This document shows, piece by piece, positions 41,581 through 50,186 of a stretch of DNA of 64,000 nucleotides. The notes below the pieces were generated by a model. The model worked only from the letters and a program-made list of their open reading frames with translations, did no database searches and was not told where the DNA came from. Every line of letters begins with the position of its first letter. Within the stretch, counting starts at the first letter, position 1. Source of the DNA: Ignavibacteria bacterium (GTDB lineage Bacteria > Bacteroidota > Ignavibacteria > OLB7); assembly GCA_020635205.1 (NCBI GenBank), contig JACKAE010000003.1, positions 434,001 to 498,000 on the forward strand, given 5' to 3'. The translations under genes were made by a program, and so were the position numbers.

Positions 41581-43161
41581 TTACCGCTCAACTCTGACTT
41601 TTACTCCCTCAACTTTTTCTCTTCCTACTGAAAGAGCAAGTAGATAGAGTCCATTCGGAAGTTCTTCCGGTAAATCAATTTGAAGACTTTGTCTGCCGGG
41701 CAATATGTCGGGGTAAGTGAACTGTTCCAACTCCCTTCCATCGAGTGTGTAGAGCCTGAGGTCAACAGTTGTTCTGGTTGTTGAGGTAAAGGAGAGATCG
41801 ATGCTGTTGCCCACAACACTGGTCTCGATAGTGCCAAACAATTCTGTCTCTCCCTCTACGCTACTGACAAGCTCTTGAGCGTTGTATCGCACGAGAGTCA
41901 GGTCTCCCTTAACACTCCTGTAAGAAGTACCAAACTGGATAATCTTCCCATCCAATTGGCTTACGACCCCCAGCGGGAAATCACGATTCTCTGACTTATT
42001 AACATCAATCACGATTTCACCATTTCGACCGAATTGACTGTCGATGCTGCCGTCGGCAAGATAGCGTCCGAGAAAAAAGTCATAGCTCCCTCCGTCACCA
42101 ACAATCGAACCAGAAAGAAAAAGGCTTCCATCCGGCCCCGCATTGATCCTCGGAAGAGTAATCACTCTATCGCGCCACACTTGATACCCGTTTATCCCGA
42201 AAGTCTGGTCGCGCTCGCCACCTTGGGTCAATCGTACCGTTGCATATTCTTGCTCCGACCCCACGGTCATAACGATGTAGTTCCCGCTCAGGAGTATATC
42301 ACCGACGCTAATAGATCGTAAGGTGGTTACCAGCTTCAGACTGCACCCGTTTACCCCGAAAGAAGTGTCTATGTTTCCACTACTATCGAAAGCGGCGACA
42401 ACCAACTTGTATGAATCCACCGCAGCGTTGTAGTCATCAAACCCGTTCACGAGAATCCTTCCTTCGGAGTCGAGGGCAAGGGAGATAAAGCCGTAGAGAG
42501 AGCATTCCTGGGAAACTGATGCTGACAGCACAATACCATCACGACCGAACGAGGAATCTGGCGTTCCATCTGGTTTGAACCGGGCAAGAAAGCCATCTGC
42601 AATGACTCCGTCTTTAGACACACCACAAACAATGACACTCCCATCTTTTTGCACAGCAATGTCCGAAGGACGAAGCTGAAGCTCGTCGAAAGGGTAGGTA
42701 ATTCCGTCAGATCCGAACGTATCATCCAATTGACCATTTGAGCTATAGCGGGCCAGAAACAATTGCTTGTCATCGCCAGAATACCCGGCTACGAGAATCT
42801 TGCCACTATCGAGCAGCACCATGTCTCCAAGCTCATACTGACTACTATAGTCACCAGTATGCTTCCGCGAGAAAAAGGTTTGGACAAATCCCTCCGAACC
42901 GAAGGTCAGATCGGGCACTCCATTGTTATGATAGCGGCCTAAAACAACCCGTAATCCTCCAGAATCAAGATCCAGACCGTACAGGATAATTTTACCATCA
43001 GCTTGAACCTGAAGAGTCTGAACGAACTCAGCACCGACTCTCTCATGGTTGGCGAGCACAACCCCGTTCGTACCAAATGTTGAATCGAGAAATTCCGACT
43101 GGGCATAGAGAGAGGATATCGAGTACGCATTCAACAAGAGGAAGAGAAGAGCATATTTCAT
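41581..43161 (-). CDS. Secreted delta-60 repeat protein with T9SS-type tail
   Basis: 526 aa. Signal peptide MKYALLFLLLNAYSISSLYAQ. At least seven delta-60 units follow, each with a D-x-x-FG-x-x-G core (DSTFGTNGVV, DLTFGSEGF, DDTFGSDGI, DSSFGRDGI, DTSFGVNG, DQTFGINGY, DSQFGRNGEI), alternating with LQADGKIL-type strands, forming a predicted beta-propeller. The last ~80 residues (LRLYTLDGRELEQF ... GLYLLALSVGRE) match a type IX sorting tail. Exported, perhaps surface-attached; ligand unknown. It is followed 29 bp later by msrA on the same strand. Confidence 0.83.
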   Translation of the reverse strand: MKYALLFLLLNAYSISSLYAQSEFLDSTFGTNGVVLANHERVGAEFVQTLQVQADGKIILYGLDLDSGGLRVVLGRYHNNGVPDLTFGSEGFVQTFFSRKHTGDYSSQYELGDMVLLDSGKILVAGYSGDDKQLFLARYSSNGQLDDTFGSDGITYPFDELQLRPSDIAVQKDGSVIVCGVSKDGVIADGFLARFKPDGTPDSSFGRDGIVLSASVSQECSLYGFISLALDSEGRILVNGFDDYNAAVDSYKLVVAAFDSSGNIDTSFGVNGCSLKLVTTLRSISVGDILLSGNYIVMTVGSEQEYATVRLTQGGERDQTFGINGYQVWRDRVITLPRINAGPDGSLFLSGSIVGDGGSYDFFLGRYLADGSIDSQFGRNGEIVIDVNKSENRDFPLGVVSQLDGKIIQFGTSYRSVKGDLTLVRYNAQELVSSVEGETELFGTIETSVVGNSIDLSFTSTTRTTVDLRLYTLDGRELEQFTYPDILPGRQSLQIDLPEELPNGLYLLALSVGREKVEGVKVRVER

Positions 43162-43663
43162 AGCGAACCTCTAATTCTATCTGAATCATGTAGCTCTATC
43201 GTTCATAATAACCAACTCTCAACGACTTCCTGCCTACTGAGAAGAACAAGCTCTGGAATTGAGGATAGATATGGAACTATAGATAAGGAAATCAATCGAT
43301 CTGTTACTCACTTGCCCAACATTTTCTCTTCCGAGAGGCTGTCAACAACGTTTGGAACTACAGTTTCCGGCTCCTGGTTCCGCAGCCTCAATCCACAATG
43401 TTTCAGGAAAAAAAACTACAAGACTCTCGACTTAGCAAAAAACAGATGATTTTTTCAGCCTACAACTTCCATTTTCTTCAAAAAATCGAGGTTCCATTCC
43501 AATTCACCCCCTCTCCTCCAAAAAAAATTATTCTCTTTTAAGACCCCTTTAAGTCTCGCCAATAGACTGATTACTGTTCGTTCGCTGCTGAGAGAAATGG
43601 CAGCCCGGAAATGAGAATTCAGAGAACAATTATAGATCAACAGTAAATCAGAGAGCATTCAAA
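43162..43663. other. Long AT-rich divergent gap
   Basis: 502 bp between the delta-60 gene and the reductase gene. It has several A and T runs (for example GGAAAAAAAACTAC near 43406 and CCAAAAAAAATTATT near 43519). No open frame with coding character, RNA structure or repeat family was recognised. It could carry an extended regulatory region or a long leader for the reductase. Confidence 0.45.
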
Positions 43664-44806
43664 ATGGAGACCACAGCAAAAAACCGCAAGAAGTTCGCAT
43701 TCCTCGTCCACCCACGCGCAGATGTGCGGGAAGACCTCGGGAATATCCTGAAACCACTTGGGTTGATTCCGAACCGCGTTTACAACACTGCACTGAAGCA
43801 CCTACCACTTCCGGCATTCAATATCGGTGAAGTCAGCTTTGCCGACCGTCCGAACGAGACGGCAGGCTACATCATCATGGTTCCACAGGGAGCACGGGCA
43901 ATGCTTGAGCAGGGACGGAGCAAGGTGATGCCGAAGATTGAGGCAGCAGTAAACAAAGCGGTGGAACTTGGTGCGGAGATTGTTGGACTCGGAGCACTGA
44001 CAGCAACTGTTGCGAAGGGTGGAACGCTCCTGAAAAATCGAAAAGATATTGCCGTCACCAACGGCAATGCCTACACCGCTTGGATGACTTTCGAGGGAAT
44101 TAAGCGGCTTATGAACGAATTCCCCACCCACAACCCAACGATTGCATTTGTGGGGGCAACCGGAAGTGTCGGAAGCAGCGTGGTGGAACTGGTGGCAGAA
44201 TCAGACCTGACAGTGAACATGACACTTGTTGCACGAGATATGCCTCGCCTTCACGCTTTAGCCGACAAAGTTCACAGAACAGATGCTTGGACCAACGTGA
44301 AGGTCTCTAACTCAATCGACGCAGTGAAAGATGCAGACCTGATTGTTCTGATGACAAGTTCTGCCGACTGTCTGCTGAAGAGCGAGCACCTGAAGCCGGG
44401 AGCAATTGTTCTGGACGACACACAACCTCGGAACACTGACCCGAACCTGACATTAGAGCGCCCAGACGTGTTGATTGTCGACGGCGGCTTGGTTGCAGTT
44501 CCCGGTGTGGAGATCAACGCACACATCGGCCTTCCAGGGGGGCACGCATACGCCTGCTTAGCTGAGACGATGCTCTTGGCACTGAATGGTCACGAGGGGC
44601 ACTTCAGTCTTGGCAACCCAACACGGGATCAAGTCGACACCATTGCAAGCACAGCCCGGCGCTTTCGCCACCTCGGCTTCGAGCTTGCCTCCCTCCGATC
44701 CTTCAACAACCTGATCGATCCAATAGAAGTAGCGACAACGCGAACAATCAAGCCAATCCGCAAGATTGTCGGACGACCTGTGCCGCAGCCAGCGTTTGGG
44801 TTTTAG
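43664..44806 (+). CDS. Acyl-ACP-reductase-like NAD(P)-dependent enzyme
   Basis: 380 aa. It resembles the cyanobacterial long-chain acyl-ACP reductase (AAR): the region LGAEIVGLGALTATVAKGG, a Rossmann motif GATGSVG (164-170), and the segment HAYACLAETMLLALNGHEG, in which Cys298 aligns with the AAR catalytic cysteine (FACFAEAMLLEFEG in cyanobacteria). AAR makes fatty aldehydes from acyl-ACP. The equivalence is based on remembered family sequence, so substrate is uncertain; non-cyanobacterial relatives are often labelled shikimate-dehydrogenase-like. The stop codon falls in a GAGTTCGTAGAG repeat. A flavoprotein gene follows after 89 bp. Confidence 0.68.
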   Translation: METTAKNRKKFAFLVHPRADVREDLGNILKPLGLIPNRVYNTALKHLPLPAFNIGEVSFADRPNETAGYIIMVPQGARAMLEQGRSKVMPKIEAAVNKAVELGAEIVGLGALTATVAKGGTLLKNRKDIAVTNGNAYTAWMTFEGIKRLMNEFPTHNPTIAFVGATGSVGSSVVELVAESDLTVNMTLVARDMPRLHALADKVHRTDAWTNVKVSNSIDAVKDADLIVLMTSSADCLLKSEHLKPGAIVLDDTQPRNTDPNLTLERPDVLIVDGGLVAVPGVEINAHIGLPGGHAYACLAETMLLALNGHEGHFSLGNPTRDQVDTIASTARRFRHLGFELASLRSFNNLIDPIEVATTRTIKPIRKIVGRPVPQPAFGF

Positions 44807-44845
44807 AGTTCGTGGAGTGTGTAGAGTTAAGAGTTCATAGAGTCA
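44805..44845. repeat. GAGTTCGTAGAG-type repeat starting at a stop codon
   Basis: TAGAGTTCGTGGAGTGTGTA and a degenerate second unit follow directly from the TAG stop of the reductase gene. Same family as 24172-24219 and 30509-30548. Confidence 0.6.
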
Positions 44846-44895
44846 AAAATTGCAGCGTTAACCTGCTTCAAAAGCAAGATCAATAGAGAAGAAGA

Positions 44896-46266
44896 ATGAA
44901 AAAGCAGAATCATACTCGGGTGGTAATTCTTGGTGGTGGATATGTTGGAGTCCACGCATACCGAAGCCTAATAAAGGGAACGGGTGATTTGGTTCGTACC
45001 GGCAAGGTTTCGATTACAGTAATCGACCCCCACACACACCACGTCTTCCACGGATGGTCGGGAGAAACGGTAGCTGGAGTTATCAGGGACGAGAATCGCC
45101 TCTCACCACTCAGGCAGATTTTCCCCAAGGCGACCATAGTCAGAGGATATGCCAAGCGAGTAGACCGCGTAGAACAGAAAGTCATCGTTGCCCCTGTTGG
45201 CTCCGATGAGCAGATCGAAGTCCCCTACGATCAACTAATCATTGGCACAGGAGTTCGCGATTCGTTGGACTTGATTCCGGGAACGAAAGAGTATGGCGTA
45301 ACACTTCGCGGAGAGAGTGGGCCAGATATGCTTCGGCAACGGGTAATTGAGCTGACGGAGCGGGCAGAACTGGAGAAGAATGAGGAGAAACGCCGGTCGT
45401 TACTGAGGTTTGTGATCGCTGGTGCTGGCTTCACCGGGGTGGAGATGGCAGCAGCTATCGCCGAGCTTCTCAAGACATTACGCACTGACTATCGAGTGCT
45501 TCAAGAGATAGAGCCAGAGATTATCTTGGTTCACGCCGGAGGAACGGTTCTTCCGCAAATCAGCGAAGAGTTTCCAAAGCTAACTGACTACGCTACCCGC
45601 CAACTTCTCGACTACGGCGTCCGGTTCAGATTCTGGACGCGGATGATCGAGATTACTCCTGAAGGGGCTGCACTGAACGACGGAACGTTTATTACTGCAA
45701 AGACGGTGATCTCAACAATCGGAACCAGCATCAAGCCAATGCCGGGTACTGAAGACTTCCGTCGGGAAATGTTAGGAAGAATTATCACGTCGCCTGACCT
45801 CCGTGCTGAAAAGGCTGTAAACATCTGGGTAGGTGGAGATTCGGCACATGTAATTCAGGTAAAACGCGGGAAGGCTTGTCCACAGAACGCACTCTGGGCG
45901 ATTAAACAGGGAGAGCAGATCGGAAAAAATCTTGCGAGACTGCTAACCGGAATGGAAGTGAAACCGTTTACTTATCCTGGACTGGGTCAGGCCGCAAGTC
46001 TTGGAATCGGCAAGGGGATCGTAGAGTTGCGCGGGATGCAATTCACTGGAGTTATTGCCTGGGTTATGCGCCTCTTCTTCTTCCTCCACTTCACACCATC
46101 GCGCCGCGTTGCGTTTCGAGCACTGGTTGAGTGGGCAACCCTTCCGATAGGAAAACGAAACAGAACCCTGAACGGCAAGAGTGGACTTTCAACTTTGGTT
46201 GGTTCAGAAAAGAAAGTAGGATCTGGATTTCTCCGCTTCAGCGACATCACCGCCCATCGGAACTGA
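44896..46266 (+). CDS. NAD(P)/FAD-dependent oxidoreductase, NDH-2-like
   Basis: 456 aa. The FAD-binding GGGYVG (13-18) opens the chain; the second dinucleotide-binding motif is AGAGFTGVEMAAAI; an NDH-2-type WVGGDSAH and the late GIVELRGMQFTGVIAWVMR with an amphipathic/hydrophobic C-terminal stretch suggest membrane association. Type II NADH dehydrogenases oxidise NADH and reduce quinone without pumping. Alternatives are a sulfide:quinone-oxidoreductase-like or a carotenoid/lipid-modifying enzyme. Purine-rich AGAGAAGAAGA precedes the start. Transcribed with the acyl-ACP-reductase-like gene, 89 bp apart. Confidence 0.82.
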   Translation: MKKQNHTRVVILGGGYVGVHAYRSLIKGTGDLVRTGKVSITVIDPHTHHVFHGWSGETVAGVIRDENRLSPLRQIFPKATIVRGYAKRVDRVEQKVIVAPVGSDEQIEVPYDQLIIGTGVRDSLDLIPGTKEYGVTLRGESGPDMLRQRVIELTERAELEKNEEKRRSLLRFVIAGAGFTGVEMAAAIAELLKTLRTDYRVLQEIEPEIILVHAGGTVLPQISEEFPKLTDYATRQLLDYGVRFRFWTRMIEITPEGAALNDGTFITAKTVISTIGTSIKPMPGTEDFRREMLGRIITSPDLRAEKAVNIWVGGDSAHVIQVKRGKACPQNALWAIKQGEQIGKNLARLLTGMEVKPFTYPGLGQAASLGIGKGIVELRGMQFTGVIAWVMRLFFFLHFTPSRRVAFRALVEWATLPIGKRNRTLNGKSGLSTLVGSEKKVGSGFLRFSDITAHRN

Positions 46267-46405
46267 GAGAAGGGGGAGAGAAAAGATTTACAGGTGAAGA
46301 TCGGAAGCATTAGCAGCAGACGACTCACCTGTTGACAAGACACAGCAGTCGGGGAAGACGCGTTATATAACTATGGGCGTGGTTGGCGTTTTCTCACGAC
46401 AGTTA

Positions 46406-46444
46406 AGCTCCTCGGAGTGTGGGTTGTGCCCACTCCGGGGAGCT
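46406..46444. terminator. Hairpin between convergent genes
   Basis: Stem AGCTCCTCGGAGTG / CACTCCGGGGAGCT (46406-46419 with 46431-46444; one G-T pair), 11-nt loop, no T run. It separates the flavoprotein gene from the convergent SRPBCC gene. Confidence 0.6.
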
Positions 46445-46525
46445 GTGTGTTTCGTAGCTGGAGATTCCTTTTCCTAAGCTTGTCCATTCCGAATATATCG
46501 TATGCTGGGTGGTTCTCTCTGAATT

Positions 46526-47017
46526 TTACTCTACTGCTGCCAACAATTTTCTCTCCTCCCCTTCAATTATCCGCCTCGCCACCTCCATCGACGACCTGAT
46601 CCCCTGCCTGAGCTGTTTCACAATCATTGGTCTAAGCAATCGAACCAGAAGATTTTCTTTCAGAATTAACGTATTCACCTGCGTCCACCATGTCCCCTCA
46701 CTCTCAGGTTCGTATACCCAAGAACCTCCCCCTCCCACCACGAAGGGGGACTCAACCTGAATCATTGCGAGTGTTGTCTTGTGTGGACGCTTTCCATATT
46801 TGTACTGAAACCTTGCCCTCATCCTCCCCCTTGCCCTGATCTCGACAACTCTAACCGGCTCTTCTTGAATAACCCTCGCACTGATGACCGATCTGTCCCA
46901 CAAATGCCGTCTGGAGTAGTCCTGAGTATAGTCCCACACTACCTCAGGACTCCGGGCGATGTAGATTTTCTCCTTGATTGTTATTCCCTTGCTCATTGAA
47001 GTACTTCTATCATCCAC
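46526..47017 (-). CDS. SRPBCC (START-like) family protein
   Basis: 163 aa. The pattern ITIKEKIYIARSPEVVWDYTQDYSRRHLWDRSV at the start (hydrophobic strand, then helix with W and D) and a final long helix (MIVKQLRQGIRSSMEVARRIIEGEE) are typical of the helix-grip fold that binds lipids, polyketides or other hydrophobic ligands. No catalytic residue set can be named. Met8 (46996) is an alternative start. It faces the flavoprotein gene convergently; a lipid-related role alongside the acyl-ACP-reductase-like enzyme is conceivable but unsupported. Confidence 0.75.
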   Translation of the reverse strand: MDDRSTSMSKGITIKEKIYIARSPEVVWDYTQDYSRRHLWDRSVISARVIQEEPVRVVEIRARGRMRARFQYKYGKRPHKTTLAMIQVESPFVVGGGGSWVYEPESEGTWWTQVNTLILKENLLVRLLRPMIVKQLRQGIRSSMEVARRIIEGEERKLLAAVE

Positions 47018-47272
47018 ATTTCGGTTAAACAGGTAAGTAAGCTACATAATTCCAATGGCGTAGCGCACTTTCTCACGTACCATCCCGACAATGCTCTATT
47101 ACTTCGAGTGCAGCCAAAATCGTTCATAATATTCCGAGATATCATACCTCCTCGCAGCACATGTTGGCTAACTCCAAAAGCCATGTAGTAGCTACCCACC
47201 TTTACTCCCCGTTCAGCCGGAATTTCCGATCTTTGCCCCATTACATTTTCAACCGAAACCGGAGCATGTTTT

Positions 47273-48559
47273 ATGTACATCAGTGATATTCACGCGCGGC
47301 AAATTCTTGATTCGCGCGGCAACCCGACCGTTGAGGTCGAAGTAGTCTTAGAAAGTGGAGAGATGGGTCGAGCTGCCGTCCCTTCCGGGGCTTCAACCGG
47401 AGAGCATGAGGCGGTAGAATTGCGCGATGGTGATTCTTCTCGTTGGCTTGGCAAAGGTGTGGAGAAGGCCGTGAGCAATGTAATTGAGACAATTGCACCG
47501 GAACTGGTGGGTGAACCTGTCGACCGGCAGACTGAAATCGACTACACGTTGATTGCTCTCGACGGAACTGAGAATAAAGGAAACTTGGGGGCAAACGCAA
47601 TTCTCGGCGTTTCGATGGCCGTTGCACAGGCTGCCGCAGCCTACTACAAGATGCCCCTCTACCGCTACATCGGCGGACTTAAAGCCGCTACTCTCCCTGT
47701 CCCGCTGATGAATATCCTAAACGGTGGCAAACATGCCGACAACACTGTCGACTTCCAAGAGTTCATGGTAGTGCCGGTTGGCGCAGATTCATTCGCCGAA
47801 TCGCTTCGGATGGGAACCGAGGTCTTTCACTCGCTGCGAGGTGTGCTACACGAGAAAGGATATAGCACAACAGTTGGAGATGAAGGTGGATTTGCCCCTT
47901 CGCTGAAATCGAACGAAGAGGCATTGGAGCTGATTACTTCTGCAATCGAGAAGGCTGGCTACACGCCGGGAGATCAGGTTTGGTTGGCTCTCGACGTTGC
48001 CGCAAGCGAGATGTACGAAGATGGAAAGTATCGAATGTTCAAGTCCGATAAATCACTGAAGGAAGTAGATGAGATGGTTGCTTGGTACGAAGACCTCACG
48101 GCTCGCTACCCGATTATCTCAATTGAAGATGGGTTGGCTGAGAATGACTGGGAGGGCTGGCGGAAGCTAACCGAAGCTCTCGGCAACGAGATACAGCTTG
48201 TTGGGGACGACCTCTTCGTCACCAACACCGACTTCCTCTGGAAGGGAATCGAGTCTGGCGTCGCAAACTCAGTATTGGTGAAGCTGAACCAGATCGGGAC
48301 AGTAACCGAGACGTTGGACGTTATCGAACTTGCACAACGCAATCTCTACACAGCCGTTATCTCCCACCGCTCAGGAGAGACTGAGGATACATTGATTGCC
48401 GATCTCTCGGTTGCTACAAACGCCGGACAGATTAAGACCGGGTCGGCAAGCAGAACCGATAGAACTGCGAAGTATAACCAGTTGCTCCGAATCGAAGAAG
48501 AGCTGGATGTGAGTGCAGAGTTCGCCGGTGAAACAGCATTTGCTGTCGGAGTAGTTTAA
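47273..48559 (+). CDS. eno: Enolase
   Basis: 428 aa glycolytic enzyme converting 2-phosphoglycerate to phosphoenolpyruvate. The start IHARQILDSRGNPTVEVEV, the mobile loop SGASTGEHEA, the general-acid region GDEGGFAPSL (Glu204), the Mg ligands in LALDVAAS (Asp241), SIEDGL (Glu285) and VGDDLF (Asp312), the catalytic lysine Lys337 in VKLNQIGT, and SHRSGETED are all in place. Full length and intact. A 15-bp hairpin follows at 48569. The 255-bp gap upstream has no recognised feature. Confidence 0.98.
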   Translation: MYISDIHARQILDSRGNPTVEVEVVLESGEMGRAAVPSGASTGEHEAVELRDGDSSRWLGKGVEKAVSNVIETIAPELVGEPVDRQTEIDYTLIALDGTENKGNLGANAILGVSMAVAQAAAAYYKMPLYRYIGGLKAATLPVPLMNILNGGKHADNTVDFQEFMVVPVGADSFAESLRMGTEVFHSLRGVLHEKGYSTTVGDEGGFAPSLKSNEEALELITSAIEKAGYTPGDQVWLALDVAASEMYEDGKYRMFKSDKSLKEVDEMVAWYEDLTARYPIISIEDGLAENDWEGWRKLTEALGNEIQLVGDDLFVTNTDFLWKGIESGVANSVLVKLNQIGTVTETLDVIELAQRNLYTAVISHRSGETEDTLIADLSVATNAGQIKTGSASRTDRTAKYNQLLRIEEELDVSAEFAGETAFAVGVV

Positions 48560-48568
48560 GAGTGAAGA

Positions 48569-48612
48569 GCAGAAGATAGGAGGCGGGATGTGATCGACCT
48601 CCTATCTTCTGC
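48569..48612. terminator. Long hairpin downstream of eno
   Basis: Perfect 15-bp stem GCAGAAGATAGGAGG / CCTCCTATCTTCTGC (48569-48583 with 48598-48612), 14-nt loop, without a T run. It lies 9 bp past the eno stop and probably ends or protects the transcript. Confidence 0.68.
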
Positions 48613-48713
48613 CAATCGCATCAGGCATACCAAGAGGGGAGCAAGATGCCAATGAGACGTAAAACGATCTTCCCGCTAACTACTATCAATTAACTTCAAA
48701 TAACTTTCTCCAC

Positions 48714-50117
48714 ATGCCTATCATTTTCGGAACCGATGGATGGCGAGGTGTTATCGCCGATGACTTTACCTTCGAAAACGTTGCACTGGTTGCTCGCGCA
48801 GCAGCCCGCTTCTATAAACGACAGAAGAATGCCGACCGAGGCATTGTTGTCGGTTACGATTCCCGCTTTCTCTCGGCAAAGTTTGCTGAGACGACTGCGC
48901 GGGTGTTCGCCTCGGAAGGAGTAAAAGTCTGGCTAACCGACCGCATTTCGACAACGCCACAAGTCTCATTGGCTGCGAAGAAGAAGAGGTTGGCAGGGGG
49001 AGTGGTAATTACTGCAAGCCACAATCCAGCGGAGTATAACGGCTTCAAGTTGAAGGCTGGATATGGAGGGCCATCGGCTCCGGCAGATATTGAGAAGGTT
49101 CAGAAGAATGTGACAGGGTTCGAGGAGCATCCTCCGAAGCGGTTGCCGAAGGTAGCAAGTCTTGCAGAGTATGTGAAGGGAAAGATGATTCGCTACTTCG
49201 ATGCCCGAAAGGAGTATGTTGACTACGTGAAGAAGGTAATCGACCTCGACGCAATCCGCAAGGCAAAGTTCAAGGTGCTCTACGATCCGATGTTCGGTGC
49301 TGGCATTCAAACAATGGATTTGCTTCTGCCAGATGTCGACCAAATTCACAACGAACACAACCCCGGCTTCACCGGTATCGACCACCCGGAACCACTCGGT
49401 GAATACTTAGGTGAACTGAGCGAACGAGTACGAACTGGTGGATACTCAATTGGTCTCGCCTCCGACGGTGATGCGGATCGCCTTGGAGTGATTGCCGAAG
49501 ATGGGAGCTTCGTCGATTCGCATCGGGTTTTCGTGATCTTGATGAAGTACCTCTACGAAGATCGAAAGAAGCGAGGAGCAGTGGCGAAGACAATCTCTCT
49601 CACCACGATGGTGAACGATTACTGCGCTAAGAAGAAAATCAAGCTGATCGAAACACCTGTCGGCTTCAAGTACATCGCAGACCTGATGGCAAGCCAGCGG
49701 ATTCTGATAGGTGGCGAAGAGTCGGGTGGACTTGGGACAACCCTCCATATTCCTGAGCGTGACGGTATCTTCAACGGCCTGCTGCTACTTGAAGTAATGG
49801 CAAAGAGAAAGAAGTCAATCGGAGAACTTTCTCGTGAACTTGACGAAGAGTTCGGAGTTCACCGCTATCGCCGGATCGATAAGCGGATGACTCAAGAACG
49901 GAAAGATGCAATCTTGAAACGTGCCTCCGCTGGATTAACCGAACTCGGGAAGTACCCGGTTACGGAGACAAGCAGAGTAGATGGCTTTAAGTTCTTCGTT
50001 GAAGGTGGATGGCTCCTGATTCGTGCATCTGGAACCGAACCACTCCTACGCTACTACGCCGAGGCCGATTCCGAAGTGAAGGTGGAAGCACTGTTGGAGG
50101 CTGGATTGAACTTGTAG
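48714..50117 (+). CDS. Phosphoglucomutase/phosphomannomutase family protein
   Basis: 467 aa alpha-D-phosphohexomutase. The start IIFGTDGWRGVIADDF, the phosphoserine loop TASHNPAEYNGFK with Ser102, the metal loop SDGDADR (DGDADR = 251-256), the sugar-binding GGEESGGLG and the C-terminal phosphate-binding RASGTEPLLRYYAEA are diagnostic. It interconverts hexose-1- and hexose-6-phosphates; which sugar (glucose, mannose or both) cannot be told from sequence. It follows eno after the hairpin and precedes the GalT-like gene by 69 bp, consistent with sugar-phosphate metabolism. Confidence 0.93.
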   Translation: MPIIFGTDGWRGVIADDFTFENVALVARAAARFYKRQKNADRGIVVGYDSRFLSAKFAETTARVFASEGVKVWLTDRISTTPQVSLAAKKKRLAGGVVITASHNPAEYNGFKLKAGYGGPSAPADIEKVQKNVTGFEEHPPKRLPKVASLAEYVKGKMIRYFDARKEYVDYVKKVIDLDAIRKAKFKVLYDPMFGAGIQTMDLLLPDVDQIHNEHNPGFTGIDHPEPLGEYLGELSERVRTGGYSIGLASDGDADRLGVIAEDGSFVDSHRVFVILMKYLYEDRKKRGAVAKTISLTTMVNDYCAKKKIKLIETPVGFKYIADLMASQRILIGGEESGGLGTTLHIPERDGIFNGLLLLEVMAKRKKSIGELSRELDEEFGVHRYRRIDKRMTQERKDAILKRASAGLTELGKYPVTETSRVDGFKFFVEGGWLLIRASGTEPLLRYYAEADSEVKVEALLEAGLNL

Positions 50118-50186
50118 AGGAGAGAAGGTTGAGAAGGTGGCAATGAGTCGAGAGAGGAAGTCAGTCGCACTCTTCTAACATTCAAC

